DNA of 64,000 nt from Shouchella xiaoxiensis (lineage in GTDB: Bacteria; Bacillota; Bacilli; Bacillales; Bacillaceae_D). The stretch spans positions 1 to 64,000 of the forward strand of contig NZ_JAFBCV010000007.1 of assembly GCF_016907895.1 (NCBI RefSeq), written 5' to 3'. Under the pieces are notes generated by a model. That model searched no databases. It was not told the origin of the DNA and saw only the letters and a program-made list of their open reading frames with translations. A program made the translations under genes and the position numbers. Within the stretch, counting starts at the first letter, position 1; every line of letters starts with the position of its first letter. Of this stretch, positions 27,250 through 35,278 are shown piece after piece.

Positions 27250-27999
27250 CTACCTTCCTGATAAAACCTCAATACTTCCCACGCTCGTTTCCATTTTTAA
27301 CACGGGTGCTGCCTCTGTTTGAATGACTGACTCTAGCGGCTCAATAGCCGTTGAGCCAACTGATGTATGCACAGTATACTCTAACTGATCAGGTAACTCA
27401 GCGACGGTAAGCTTAATATCACCTACAGATGAAAGGAGTTTCATCGATTCATAAATCGATTGTACCTTTGCATTAATGTTTCCGACATCTGTTTCTATTT
27501 CAAGTATCTTAGGCGCCCCGCTTAATTCAACATCGCCAACCTCAGACTTTAACGTCATCTGTTCCACCTCTACATCTAGTACCGATAAATTTGCCACGCT
27601 TGATTCGATTACAAGCTCTGCCATCTCCGTTTCAGGTATCCGTACAGTAATGACGTAACTAGACTTCGGGAGGAAAGAAAACAGCCAAGCTCGGTCTTTT
27701 TGTTCCGCATGAATGGAAAGAACTGCTCCACTTTCCTTTGTCTCAAACTCAAGTTCCTCCTCAAACATCCTCGTGTGACCAGTAACAGAAGCGACAATTT
27801 CTTCTCCTTGATGAGGCATAACCGTAACGTTTCCAACATTACTAAAAATATGTATGGAGTTAATGTCACTAGCCGAAAAATGAGCTTCTTCAAATGCCTC
27901 TGTTGGCTCAAATGACCATGCGTCTGTTGAGATAAGTACAGCTATAATTACAAGGATTAACCCCAGTACACCAGATATGGATATAAACCACTTTTTCAT
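27250..27999 (-). CDS. DUF4097 (LiaG-like) beta-repeat membrane-anchored protein
   Basis: Start at ATG 27999 with AGAGAGG 9 bp upstream (ATG 28008 sits on that site). One N-terminal membrane anchor is followed by a beta-solenoid-like domain in which the turn SxVGxI/V recurs about every 20-25 residues (SNVGNV, SEVGDV, TDVGNI, SSVGDI, TSVGSI). This is the DUF4097/putative adhesin pattern seen in LiaG-type proteins, often tied to cell-envelope stress. No two-component system is adjacent. Divergent from the nitroreductase gene. Confidence 0.82.
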   Translation of the reverse strand: MKKWFISISGVLGLILVIIAVLISTDAWSFEPTEAFEEAHFSASDINSIHIFSNVGNVTVMPHQGEEIVASVTGHTRMFEEELEFETKESGAVLSIHAEQKDRAWLFSFLPKSSYVITVRIPETEMAELVIESSVANLSVLDVEVEQMTLKSEVGDVELSGAPKILEIETDVGNINAKVQSIYESMKLLSSVGDIKLTVAELPDQLEYTVHTSVGSTAIEPLESVIQTEAAPVLKMETSVGSIEVLSGR

Positions 28000-28153
28000 C
28001 CCCGTCATCCTCTCTATATGGCTTCAATCCATTTATCGTCATTCTCCGTGACCGCTTAAAGCATTTTAAAAACCTATTTTGAGCATAAGAGATGCTCGAA
28101 CGCCGCTCATTTGTTATAACAAAGATAGACACGAAGAAGGAGGCGACTTGATT

Positions 28154-28888
28154 ATGAACGAAACCTTATCTGTTTTATCTAGCCATCAATCGATACGTAA
28201 CTATACATCGGACCCCGTTTCTGACGAACAACTGAAAGCGATTATTAAAGCAGCTCAATCCGCACCTACATGGGGAAATGGTCAACAGCTTAGCGTTGTT
28301 GGAGTAACCGAAAGCGCCAGAAAAAATGAAATAGCGGAGTTAATTGGGCAGCCTTGGATTAATGAAGGAGCCGTTTTTCTGTCATTTAATCTTGATTTTT
28401 ATCGCATTAAAGAAACGCTTGAAGCAGAGGGAAAATCCTTTGTTGCCGGTGATAATGTTGACACGCTACTAATTGGCTCCACCGATGTTGGCATTGCTCT
28501 TGGTTTTGCAACAGCAGCGGCAGAATCAATGGGTCTTGGCATTGTCCCGATTGGCGCAATCCGTTCAAAGGCAGAGGAAATCGTTGATTTGCTGGAATTA
28601 CCTGAGTATGTTTTTCCAGTTGCGGGACTCGTTATCGGCCACCCGGCTGAGAAAAATGAACTAAAACCACGCTTACCATTAGAAGCTTTTTATCATCAAG
28701 AAAGCTACCAAAAAGATCAAGCCAGCTACGTGGGGGCTTACGAGAAAACCTTTTCTAATTATATGGTAAAACGTACAGGTGATACCTCAAAAACATGGGC
28801 TGATACCGTTGCGCGTTACTACAGCAATAAGAATGGCATCCCACAGACCGCTGATATTCTGAAAAAGCAAGGGTTTACGTTTAACTAA
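28154..28888 (+). CDS. NfrA-type FMN-dependent nitroreductase/NADPH oxidoreductase
   Basis: The 244-residue protein has the nitroreductase FMN phosphate-binding SIRNYTSDPVS, the APTWGNGQ loop, the DVGIALGFATAAAESMGLGIVPIGAIR segment, and the C-terminal WADTVARYYSNKNG of the NfrA/YcnD group. These homodimeric flavoenzymes reduce nitroaromatics, quinones or free FMN. ATG 28154 lies 10 bp after GGAGG; a TTG at 28148 is also possible. Monocistronic with its own terminator. Confidence 0.88.
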   Translation: MNETLSVLSSHQSIRNYTSDPVSDEQLKAIIKAAQSAPTWGNGQQLSVVGVTESARKNEIAELIGQPWINEGAVFLSFNLDFYRIKETLEAEGKSFVAGDNVDTLLIGSTDVGIALGFATAAAESMGLGIVPIGAIRSKAEEIVDLLELPEYVFPVAGLVIGHPAEKNELKPRLPLEAFYHQESYQKDQASYVGAYEKTFSNYMVKRTGDTSKTWADTVARYYSNKNGIPQTADILKKQGFTFN

Positions 28889-28898
28889 AACAACAGAC

Positions 28899-28934
28899 AA
28901 AAAACGGCAAAGACATCGCTCTTTGCCGTTTTTT
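28899..28934. terminator. Bidirectional terminator between nitroreductase and fetB
   Basis: AAAAAACGGCAAAGA (28899-28913) pairs perfectly with TCTTTGCCGTTTTTT (28920-28934). Confidence 0.92.
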
Positions 28935-28936
28935 CG

Positions 28937-29683
28937 TTATTCTTCTAGCTGCATACGTTCATTGAATAAGGTTGGGTATGATAAGAATCCGAGCATAATG
29001 CTTGTCACAATTGCCGTTGTAAGCAGGAGAAACAAGATAAGCAATTGAAACATGACGGCTTGGACAGGGTCAGCACCTGCAATGATCTGTCCGCTCATCA
29101 TTCCTGGAAGCTGAACAAGCCCGATCGTTTTTTGACTTTCAATCGTTGGGATTGTACTTGCTTGTATGGATGTTATCAACTGCCGATGAATCGCTTGTTT
29201 TGGTGTTCCACCGAGCGATAAAATGAGTTCCGCTTCTTCTTTTCTCGCTTCAATCTCTGCCGTAAACCGATTTAAAAAGAGAATTCCGAGTACCATTGAG
29301 TTTCCAATAACCATTCCACTAATCGGAATAATGTATTGCGCGGTCGCAGGCGTAATTTGCAAACCTAGCAAGATGCCTTGCGTCAGTACTTGAATTGAAA
29401 GAAACGTAAGCACAAGCTTCCACGTAATCCCCTTAATTGCCTTGCCTTTTTTTCGAGCATTCTGTGTGGCTGCAGCAATCATTAACGCAACCATTGCACC
29501 TACATACACCAAGCTGTCTGAATCAAAAACAAACTGAAGAACATAGCCTACCGCGAGTAACTGTATAATCGAGCGAATTGTCGCAACAAGAATATCTTTT
29601 GTTAAGCCTAACTTCAGTGTCTTAGCCAGGAGCAGTGGAATGAATACAAAAATTAGCGTGAGCGATAGGGTTAAGAAGCTCAT
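28937..29683 (-). CDS. fetB: FetB/YjkA-type ABC transporter permease
   Basis: The 248-residue membrane protein belongs to UPF0014: GMVIGNSMVLGILFLNRF, then EAELILSLGGTPKQAIHRQLITSIQASTIPTIESQKTIGLVQLPGMMSGQIIAGADPVQA in one conserved block. E. coli FetAB exports iron and protects from oxidative stress; B. subtilis YjkAB is the homologue. It overlaps the ATPase gene by 4 bp. Function as an iron exporter is by family only. Confidence 0.88.
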   Translation of the reverse strand: MSFLTLSLTLIFVFIPLLLAKTLKLGLTKDILVATIRSIIQLLAVGYVLQFVFDSDSLVYVGAMVALMIAAATQNARKKGKAIKGITWKLVLTFLSIQVLTQGILLGLQITPATAQYIIPISGMVIGNSMVLGILFLNRFTAEIEARKEEAELILSLGGTPKQAIHRQLITSIQASTIPTIESQKTIGLVQLPGMMSGQIIAGADPVQAVMFQLLILFLLLTTAIVTSIMLGFLSYPTLFNERMQLEE

Positions 29684-30405
29684 GACATTTCTCCCTTCAC
29701 AAACTGAAGCACACGCTCGTCCTTAGGCTGATCGAGTAATTCACTTGGTCCTGCTTCTATCAGTTGCCCATCCATCATCACCCATACGTCCTGCCCAATC
29801 TGTCGTGCTTGCTCTAAATTATGTGTAATCCAGATGATCGTTGTTCCATATGTACGATTTATCATTTGAATCAGCTGTTCAATATCGTGCTGTGAAACCC
29901 GGTCTAAGGAAGATGTAATTTCATCTAAAAGCAAGACTTCTGGCTGATTTAACAGCGTTCGAGCAATGGACAGCTTTTGTTTTTGTCCTCCAGATAAATC
30001 CTTACTTTTCCTTGTTAGTAGCTCTTTTTCTAAACCAACTTCTTTAAGTGATTGTTCTGCATTTGCTTGAGGAAGTGCTTTCCCTGTAAGCGTTAGCGGC
30101 AGAGCTACATTCTCATGAACGGTTCCACTTAACATCGTCGCTTGCTGGAGGACAACGCCCACTTTTTTTCTTAATGCAGTCGGTTCAAACGCATCTATTG
30201 GTTTTTGATCAATTAAGATTTGCCCTGAATCAATCGATCTCATCCCATTACAAAGCCGAAATAATGTTGTTTTCCCAGCACCAGACGGCCCGACAATAGC
30301 GGTAATTTTTCCTTTTGCAAATGAACCTGTTAAGCCTTTTATGATGGAATGCCCGTTTGCTGAATAATACACATCACGACATTCAATTGCATTCGTTTCA
30401 GACAT
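29680..30405 (-). CDS. fetA: FetA/YjkB-type ABC transporter ATP-binding protein
   Basis: Walker A GPSGAGKTT, signature LSGGQKQKL, Walker B VLLLDEITSSLD and switch histidine WITHNLEQ are all present in a 241-residue ATPase. It precedes fetB with a 4-bp overlap, forming the FetAB pair. The upstream 107 bp hold an AT-rich inverted repeat. Confidence 0.87.
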   Translation of the reverse strand: MSETNAIECRDVYYSANGHSIIKGLTGSFAKGKITAIVGPSGAGKTTLFRLCNGMRSIDSGQILIDQKPIDAFEPTALRKKVGVVLQQATMLSGTVHENVALPLTLTGKALPQANAEQSLKEVGLEKELLTRKSKDLSGGQKQKLSIARTLLNQPEVLLLDEITSSLDRVSQHDIEQLIQMINRTYGTTIIWITHNLEQARQIGQDVWVMMDGQLIEAGPSELLDQPKDERVLQFVKGEMS

Positions 30406-30470
30406 TGCTCTTGCTCCTTTTTCGTTCGTTCATTTAAGCTAGTTTAACCAACTGAACGCCTTGTTATTTA

Positions 30471-30496
30471 TATTAATTATAACATAATAATTAATA
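30471..30496. promoter_or_regulatory. AT-rich inverted repeat upstream of fetAB
   Basis: Perfect 10-bp arms TATTAATTAT (30471-30480) and ATAATTAATA (30487-30496) around a 6-bp centre. On the minus strand it contains a TATAAT that could be the fetA -10. It could be a metalloregulator site, but it does not match the Fur or PerR 7-1-7 pattern cleanly. Confidence 0.4.
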
Positions 30497-30512
30497 CAAA
30501 TTGAATCAAAGA

Positions 30513-30983
30513 TTAAAAAGCAACGAACAGATAACCTATGCATACAACTAGACCGACGAGTAAGAATGTTTCTCCCACACCACCCGTTCTCATTCTGGTT
30601 AAGCGCACACGCACATCTGCTGGATAAAAGAAACGAATCCCCCGCACCGTTAAGGCATCTAAGAAATAATGTGAAATCATACCGATTAGAATGCCTCGTT
30701 GAATAGCTACATGCTCAGGAAAAAATGCTAAAAATACAAGGTTTACTGCCACCAAAAATAACAGGCTGTGCGTAAACGTCCGATGACCAAAAAGAGTCGC
30801 GACGACTTTTGAGAGAACCGAAAAACGCCTTCCAATCTTTGAATGCGTATGGCAAATATCCGGTAAGAGCGCACCTGCCACACCCGCTGCATAGTAGCTA
30901 AATCCACTTGTGGTAGAAAATAAAAAAAGGTCAGCTGCTTGGCAGGCAACCAGACCACCGATAATATGTGTTTTTCCAGTCAT
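30513..30983 (-). CDS. YdjM-type membrane-bound metal-dependent hydrolase
   Basis: Start at ATG 30983 preceded by AGGTGAAG; the longer frame to 31046 has no ribosome site. The 156-residue protein has four or five membrane segments and the YdjM (PF04307) histidine motifs: LLPDICHTHSKIGRR, FGHRTFTHSLLF and SHYFLDALTVRG. The biochemical role is unknown. Its transcript ends near the fetAB upstream region without a strong terminator. Confidence 0.83.
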   Translation of the reverse strand: MTGKTHIIGGLVACQAADLFLFSTTSGFSYYAAGVAGALLPDICHTHSKIGRRFSVLSKVVATLFGHRTFTHSLLFLVAVNLVFLAFFPEHVAIQRGILIGMISHYFLDALTVRGIRFFYPADVRVRLTRMRTGGVGETFLLVGLVVCIGYLFVAF

Positions 30984-31081
30984 CTTCTTCACCTTTCCTC
31001 TAGCACATCCCATTATACCATACATACGTTCGTCATCATCGTACATTATTACACAAAAAAAGAAGAAGGAAATCCCTTCTT

Positions 31082-31456
31082 CTAGTCACGAGCAAGCCAT
31101 AACCCAATCGTTAATCCCAAAGCAGCAAGAAAAACTCCACCTGCGTAACTCGCCAATAGATACAGTTTCCCTGCTTTAGATTGCTTTGCTTCTTTCAACC
31201 GTACCGCCTCTAGATTCAAGGTCGAGAACGTTGTGTAGCCACCAAGAAAGCCGGTTCCAATCAACAGAAGCGGTGTTTGATTTAAGTCGAGACCGAAAAA
31301 AACACCCAATAGAAAAGAGCCTGATAAGTTTATGATTAAGGTCGCCATTGGCCATTTTTGTGAGCTTCTTTTCTTGGCGAACTCACTTATACCATATCGG
31401 CTTATCGATCCAAAAAAACCACCGATCCCGACGAGAAACACAGTCCATATCGTCAT
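31082..31456 (-). CDS. crcB: CrcB/Fluc fluoride channel subunit 2
   Basis: Start at ATG 31456 with AAGGAG upstream, overlapping the stop of the paired crcB gene by 4 bp. The 124-residue four-helix protein has GFFGSISRYGIS, the polar helix NLSGSFLLG and the channel motif GGYTTFSTLNLE. Fluc subunits export fluoride as dimers. Gram-positive genomes often encode two different subunits that form a heterodimer, which fits this tandem pair. Confidence 0.9.
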   Translation of the reverse strand: MTIWTVFLVGIGGFFGSISRYGISEFAKKRSSQKWPMATLIINLSGSFLLGVFFGLDLNQTPLLLIGTGFLGGYTTFSTLNLEAVRLKEAKQSKAGKLYLLASYAGGVFLAALGLTIGLWLARD

Positions 31457-31833
31457 GAACCAAACTCCTTTTGACTCTGCCGATAACCAAGTTGACTCAT
31501 CCATAAACCACCAAACAAACTGACCACAATATAGAGAACAGCCAGACCAATCGATCCATGATGAATCAATTGAACCGTCTCTACACTGACAGCAGAAAAG
31601 GTGGTGAATGAGCCTAGAAAGCCTGTTGCAATCGCTGTTTGGAAATGTGACGGGATTCGAATCTTTTTCGTGAATGAGGTCGTGAACCATGCTAGAAGAA
31701 AGCTCCCGCTTAAATTTACGAGAAGCGTTGCAAACGGAAAAAGCTGCGCTTCATTAAACAAGGCGACACCGACGGCATACCGCAACGCCGCTCCTAAAAA
31801 ACCAGCTACCCCTACCCAGAAATACACCTTCAT
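31453..31833 (-). CDS. crcB: CrcB/Fluc fluoride channel subunit 1
   Basis: This 126-residue four-helix protein has GFLGAALRYAVG, NLSGSFLLAWF and GSFTTFSAVSVETVQL. It is coupled to the second subunit by an ATGA overlap and follows a GNAT gene by 23 bp. No fluoride riboswitch fits in that gap, and I find none at the head of the operon, so fluoride control is not evident. Confidence 0.9.
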   Translation of the reverse strand: MKVYFWVGVAGFLGAALRYAVGVALFNEAQLFPFATLLVNLSGSFLLAWFTTSFTKKIRIPSHFQTAIATGFLGSFTTFSAVSVETVQLIHHGSIGLAVLYIVVSLFGGLWMSQLGYRQSQKEFGS

Positions 31834-31856
31834 ATCGTTATCCTTTCAGAATGTGC

Positions 31857-32393
31857 TTACTTAACGGATCGATACTCTTCCTTTAAAATCCCCATGTGAA
31901 TGATGTCATGCCAATCTCCGTTCCTGTAGACGCTCTCCCGACTTCTACCTTCTTCAATAAAACCAATTTTTTTGTAAACATGAATGGCTTTCTCATTAAA
32001 TGAAAAAACACGTAATGCAATGCGATGCATATTCAGTTCAAGAAAAGCGTAATCAAGCAACAGCTGGAGCGCTTCTGTTGCATAACCCTTCCCCCAGTAA
32101 TCCTTATGACCAATATCAATAATACATTCAGCATTCCGATTCTTGTAATCAACATGAATCAATGAGGTAATTCCAATCGCTGTTTTTTCATCTCGTTCTT
32201 CTAGTATGTACGTTTTTGACTGTTGTGACCCGAGTATGACTGTTTCAACAAACTGCTTTGTTTCTTCAACTGAATACCGATCCAAATCAAGGTTCGTTGT
32301 TTGCATCACCTCTATATCGTTACGCCACTCGTGGTATGTAGGAATATCTTCGCTTTCCATTTTTCTTAATGTAATTCGTTTCGATTGCAACAT
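31857..32393 (-). CDS. GNAT acetyltransferase (RimJ/RimL type)
   Basis: The 178-residue protein has the RimJ/RimL layout: RITLRKMESEDIPTYHEWRND, YWGKGYATEALQLLLDYAF (acetyl-CoA loop), LNMHRIALRVFSFNEKAIHVYKKIGFIEEG. Such enzymes acetylate protein N termini, amino sugars or antibiotics; the target here is unknown. It lies 15 bp after another GNAT gene with AAAGGAGCGG in the gap, and 23 bp before crcB. Confidence 0.85.
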   Translation of the reverse strand: MLQSKRITLRKMESEDIPTYHEWRNDIEVMQTTNLDLDRYSVEETKQFVETVILGSQQSKTYILEERDEKTAIGITSLIHVDYKNRNAECIIDIGHKDYWGKGYATEALQLLLDYAFLELNMHRIALRVFSFNEKAIHVYKKIGFIEEGRSRESVYRNGDWHDIIHMGILKEEYRSVK

Positions 32394-32408
32394 ATGTATA
32401 CCGCTCCT

Positions 32409-32951
32409 TTAAAATTGCTTGATTCTGCCCATCACTAGCGTATCTCTAAACCCATCCGCTAGTAATTTATCATCCCTTAAAACACCTACTACTATAAAAT
32501 CATACTTCTTATATAGAGCGATGGCGCTTTCATTTGTTGCGATTACCTGTAGAGAAATCTTATGAATGCCCGTTGCGTCGGCCCAGTCGATTAACGTTTC
32601 AAGTAGGTGTCGACCGATTGCATAACCCCAATACTTCTTTAAAATAGCGAGTCCGAACTCGATCTGATGGCTTTTCCGCTTTAAATGGTTCCCCTTTGCT
32701 CGTAAAAAACCAATTATCTTTCCGTTTACCTCACAGACTAAAAATAGGTTTCTTTCTGCCTGCTGATCTTGGGCTATTATGTTGGCAAATTCAGCTTCAT
32801 TTAGAAAATCTTCACCAGCTTCTCGATCTAAATTTTCCGTTTCCCCATCGATTTGAACCCTAATGTCTGAAAGTGACTTTGCGTCTGTAAGAATTGCAAC
32901 ACGAATTCGATAACGTAGCCCATTTCGTTGATGTTCTCGTTCTTTTATCAA
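32409..32951 (-). CDS. GNAT acetyltransferase
   Basis: The 180-residue protein starts at TTG 32951 behind AAGGAGG. GNAT features: LFLVCEVNGKIIGFLRAKG, FGLAILKKYWGYAIGRHLLETLIDWA, and HKISLQVIATNESAIALYKKYDF. The usual Q/R-x-x-G-x-G loop is altered to YWGYAIGRH, so acetyl-CoA binding may be weaker. It heads the GNAT-GNAT-crcB-crcB operon. Confidence 0.83.
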   Translation of the reverse strand: MIKEREHQRNGLRYRIRVAILTDAKSLSDIRVQIDGETENLDREAGEDFLNEAEFANIIAQDQQAERNLFLVCEVNGKIIGFLRAKGNHLKRKSHQIEFGLAILKKYWGYAIGRHLLETLIDWADATGIHKISLQVIATNESAIALYKKYDFIVVGVLRDDKLLADGFRDTLVMGRIKQF

Positions 32952-33072
32952 ACGATTACCTCCTTACTCACAAGTCTTATTACCTTATCACACTTTTTCT
33001 TTTATTCAGCTAAAATTTTTCTATTACTAAATAAACGATCCCCTCTTAAACAGAAAGGATCGAATAAAGCCG

Positions 33073-33624
33073 TTATTTCTGAAAGAAACGAACCCACTCA
33101 TCAAATGCACCGACGAAAGCTTTGATTCTTTTTACAGTAGATGCTTCTTTTATGAGACGGTCTTCGTCCGCAATTCGATTTTGAATTTGACCAACTAGAA
33201 TTTTCGGTCCTGGCATGGTGCGAGTCTGGATTGCACCAAGCACTTGACGTAACTGCGCTTGTGCTTGGACCGTCCCAGCACCTTGTGGCGAGGCTCCGGC
33301 AAGAGCAACCGCTTTATTTGGTAAAGGAGATGAGTCTGGTGGGCTTGAAGCCCAGTCAATTGCATTTTTTAAGATGGCAGGCATGCCATTGTTGTATTCA
33401 GGCGTGACCATAATGACTCCATCTGCATCGGCGATAGCCGCTTTTAATCGTTTTACTGCTTCTGGTTCTCCAGCTGATTCAATGTCTGCATCATAAAACG
33501 GAATGTCTTTTAACTCAACCTCTGCCATCTCCCAATGAGATGGAGCTTCACTCATCATTGTCTCCATTAACTTTCGGTTGTACGAGTTTTTCCGCAAACT
33601 TCCACAAAGATAAATAATCCGCAT
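33073..33624 (-). CDS. NADPH-dependent FMN reductase
   Basis: Flavodoxin-like fold of the PF03358 family, 183 residues: FMN phosphate loop CGSLRKNSYNRKL at residues 6-18 and the PEYNNGMPAILKNAIDWAS loop. Relatives such as YhdA reduce azo compounds, quinones or chromate. The gene stands alone; a weak hairpin (CGATCC/GGATCG, 33036-33062) with T-rich minus-strand sequence follows it. Confidence 0.87.
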   Translation of the reverse strand: MRIIYLCGSLRKNSYNRKLMETMMSEAPSHWEMAEVELKDIPFYDADIESAGEPEAVKRLKAAIADADGVIMVTPEYNNGMPAILKNAIDWASSPPDSSPLPNKAVALAGASPQGAGTVQAQAQLRQVLGAIQTRTMPGPKILVGQIQNRIADEDRLIKEASTVKRIKAFVGAFDEWVRFFQK

Positions 33625-33745
33625 GATTTAGAACTCCTTTACAATCGCTTAATAACGTACTTTTCCCGTTTTTTATTTTTAAGAAACGTAAAAAAAGTCC
33701 CCCTCTGTAATGGGAGACCAAGGACCAATCTTGTTTATTTTAAAT

Positions 33746-34519
33746 TTAAAGCAAGCTCAAGTCAGGGTACCCGCTAACTGCCCACGCTCCGTCAACAATC
33801 AGAGAAGCACCGTTTACATATCCCGCTTCTTTACTTACAAGAAACAGTGCTGGACCGGCAATTTCATCTGGTTCTGCTTCGCGCTTCATTGGAATACGCT
33901 CCATGAACATCTTGTGTGCTTTTTCATTTGATGTAAACGAATCAGTGATAGGTGTTCTTACTAATCCTGGTAAAATGGCGTTTACGCGTATTCCATACCG
34001 AGCAAGCTCAAGCGCACCGTTTTTCGTCAACATCTCAACACCTGCTTTACCTGATGCATACGCCGCACCAGAATACATCGGTACCCGTGCATTCAGCGAC
34101 GATACGTTTACAATTGCACCCTCACCCTGCTCTTTCATCTGACGCGCCTGGTGTTTCATCCCAAGGAATACTCCATTTAAAACAAGATCAACTGTAAAGC
34201 GCCAATCTTCTTCTGACTGCTCTAATATTGTCCCCGTTTTGTTTGCACCTGCTACATTAAAGGCAAAATCAAGTTTTCCAAAAGTAGATACCGTTTCTTC
34301 AACGAGCTTTACATGATCGCCTTCTTTTGTGACGTCTATTTTTAATCCGTGAAACGCCTTTCCGTACTGCTCTTTTAACGTTGTTAAAGCGTCTTCATTC
34401 AAATCGGCTCCGACAACGGATGCCCCTTGATCGATTAATTGCTTTGTAATGGCTGCACCAATTCCGGATGCCGCACCTGTCACGATTGCTACTTTATCAT
34501 TCATTTGCTTGTCCACCAT
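33746..34519 (-). CDS. Short-chain dehydrogenase/reductase (SDR)
   Basis: The 257-residue protein has TGAASGIG (NAD(P) loop, residues about 14-21), an acidic residue after beta-2 (GADLNED, suggesting NAD preference), NVAGANKTG, the catalytic Ser region VNVSSLNARVP and YASGK. The substrate is unknown. AGGGGG precedes ATG 34519 by 8 bp; ATG 34504 is an alternative. A 16-bp palindrome lies just upstream. Confidence 0.88.
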   Translation of the reverse strand: MVDKQMNDKVAIVTGAASGIGAAITKQLIDQGASVVGADLNEDALTTLKEQYGKAFHGLKIDVTKEGDHVKLVEETVSTFGKLDFAFNVAGANKTGTILEQSEEDWRFTVDLVLNGVFLGMKHQARQMKEQGEGAIVNVSSLNARVPMYSGAAYASGKAGVEMLTKNGALELARYGIRVNAILPGLVRTPITDSFTSNEKAHKMFMERIPMKREAEPDEIAGPALFLVSKEAGYVNGASLIVDGAWAVSGYPDLSLL

Positions 34520-34539
34520 ACAATAGCCCCCTAAGAATA

Positions 34540-34555
34540 TATAACTATAGTTATA
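34540..34555. promoter_or_regulatory. Palindrome upstream of the SDR gene
   Basis: TATAACTATAGTTATA is a perfect 16-bp palindrome 20 bp upstream of the SDR start, overlapping TATAGT/TATAAC sequences that could be its -10 element. It resembles operators of small dimeric regulators (HxlR/MarR type), but no regulator gene is adjacent. Confidence 0.45.
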
Positions 34556-34691
34556 ATTCCCGGTTCATTCATTCTAAAACCTTTTACCTAAAAAAGAAGA
34601 TCCTATTGTTATATTTTCATTTAAACGTATTCCAATCCAAGTCTAAGTGTTTCACAATGGCGGTTAGATCGGTTTCTTCCACATATGTATA

Positions 34692-35060
34692 TTAGCGCCC
34701 TCTGTATTCCAAACCTTGTTTATAAATAGCAATGGTTTCCCCGGTAGCTGATGTTGGCTTTAAATAGAACAAATAATCATAAGGTCCGCTACCGCGCTGA
34801 AATGCTTCTGTTTCCTGGAGCTTCAGCTGATTTACTGTTTTGAGTAACAAATCAATTTGCGCTTTATCCTCGGTCACAGCAACCTTAACGCCACCGGTTC
34901 GTTGATTGTATCGGTAGTCATTGATTTGTAATTTTGTACGATCATTTATCTCAGGAGTGAGCTCTTCAGCGAGAAAAATTCTATCAGAACTCCCATCACT
35001 GTAGGAATAAATGCCAAATAGAGCAGCAGCAATAACGCTTAGAATGACTACCTTTTTCAA
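34692..35060 (-). CDS. Secreted or membrane-anchored protein of unknown function
   Basis: Start is TTG 35060 with AAAGGAGAG 6 bp upstream. The 122-residue protein begins with a short signal/anchor (KKVVILSVIAAALFGIYSYS) and then a polar domain (TKLQINDYRYNQRTGGVKVAVTEDKAQIDLLLKTV). No family recognised. It lies downstream of the AimR-like/peptide operon but has its own likely promoter region with an inverted repeat, so a link with that operon is unproven. Confidence 0.65.
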   Translation of the reverse strand: MKKVVILSVIAAALFGIYSYSDGSSDRIFLAEELTPEINDRTKLQINDYRYNQRTGGVKVAVTEDKAQIDLLLKTVNQLKLQETEAFQRGSGPYDYLFYLKPTSATGETIAIYKQGLEYRGR

Positions 35061-35083
35061 CCAAAGCTCTCCTTTTCAGTTTT

Positions 35084-35103
35084 AATTAAACGTTTGTTTA
35101 ATT
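35084..35103. promoter_or_regulatory. TetR-like inverted repeat
   Basis: AATTAAAC (35084-35091) and GTTTAATT (35096-35103) form perfect 8-bp arms with a 4-bp centre, in the 5' region of the secreted-protein gene. The shape resembles TetR-family operators; no TetR gene is in the window nearby. Confidence 0.4.
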
Positions 35104-35107
35104 CTCA

Positions 35108-35143
35108 TAATAAAAAGCATAGGCATCATTCACCCATGCTTTT
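35108..35143 (-). terminator. Terminator of the receptor-peptide operon
   Basis: On the minus strand AAAAGCATGG and CCTATGCTTTT pair with one bulge (35113-35143), followed by a T run (TTTTTATTAT). It ends the transcript 17-50 bp after the peptide gene. Confidence 0.7.
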
Positions 35144-35159
35144 CTAGACCAACAACCAC

Positions 35160-35261
35160 TTATGGAATAATAATAGGTACACTTCCTCCACCTAAAAGAA
35201 CGACTCCACTCGATAGTCCAACTCCAGCAAGAACAGCAAGCGTCAGCAAGAATTTCTTCAT
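35160..35261 (-). CDS. Putative secreted peptide pheromone precursor, 33 residues
   Basis: The ATG at 35261 is preceded by a near-perfect AAAGGAGGTG ribosome site (complement of 35266-35275). The product has a basic start (MKKF), a hydrophobic export segment (LLTLAVLAGVGLSSGVVLL), a glycine turn and the C-terminal end GGGSVPIIIP. That is the layout of RRNPP-type pheromone precursors, in which the mature signal is the last 5-8 residues. It starts 17 bp after the AimR-like receptor stop and is followed by a terminator, the standard receptor-peptide order. The mature sequence SVPIIIP is a guess. Confidence 0.75.
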   Translation of the reverse strand: MKKFLLTLAVLAGVGLSSGVVLLGGGSVPIIIP

Positions 35262-35278
35262 ATGAACACCTCCTTTAC

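Noticed and set aside
35084-35143. AimX-like regulatory RNA downstream of the peptide gene
   Set aside because: Only about 50 bp separate the peptide stop from the end of a terminator, and the next element is a separate protein gene.
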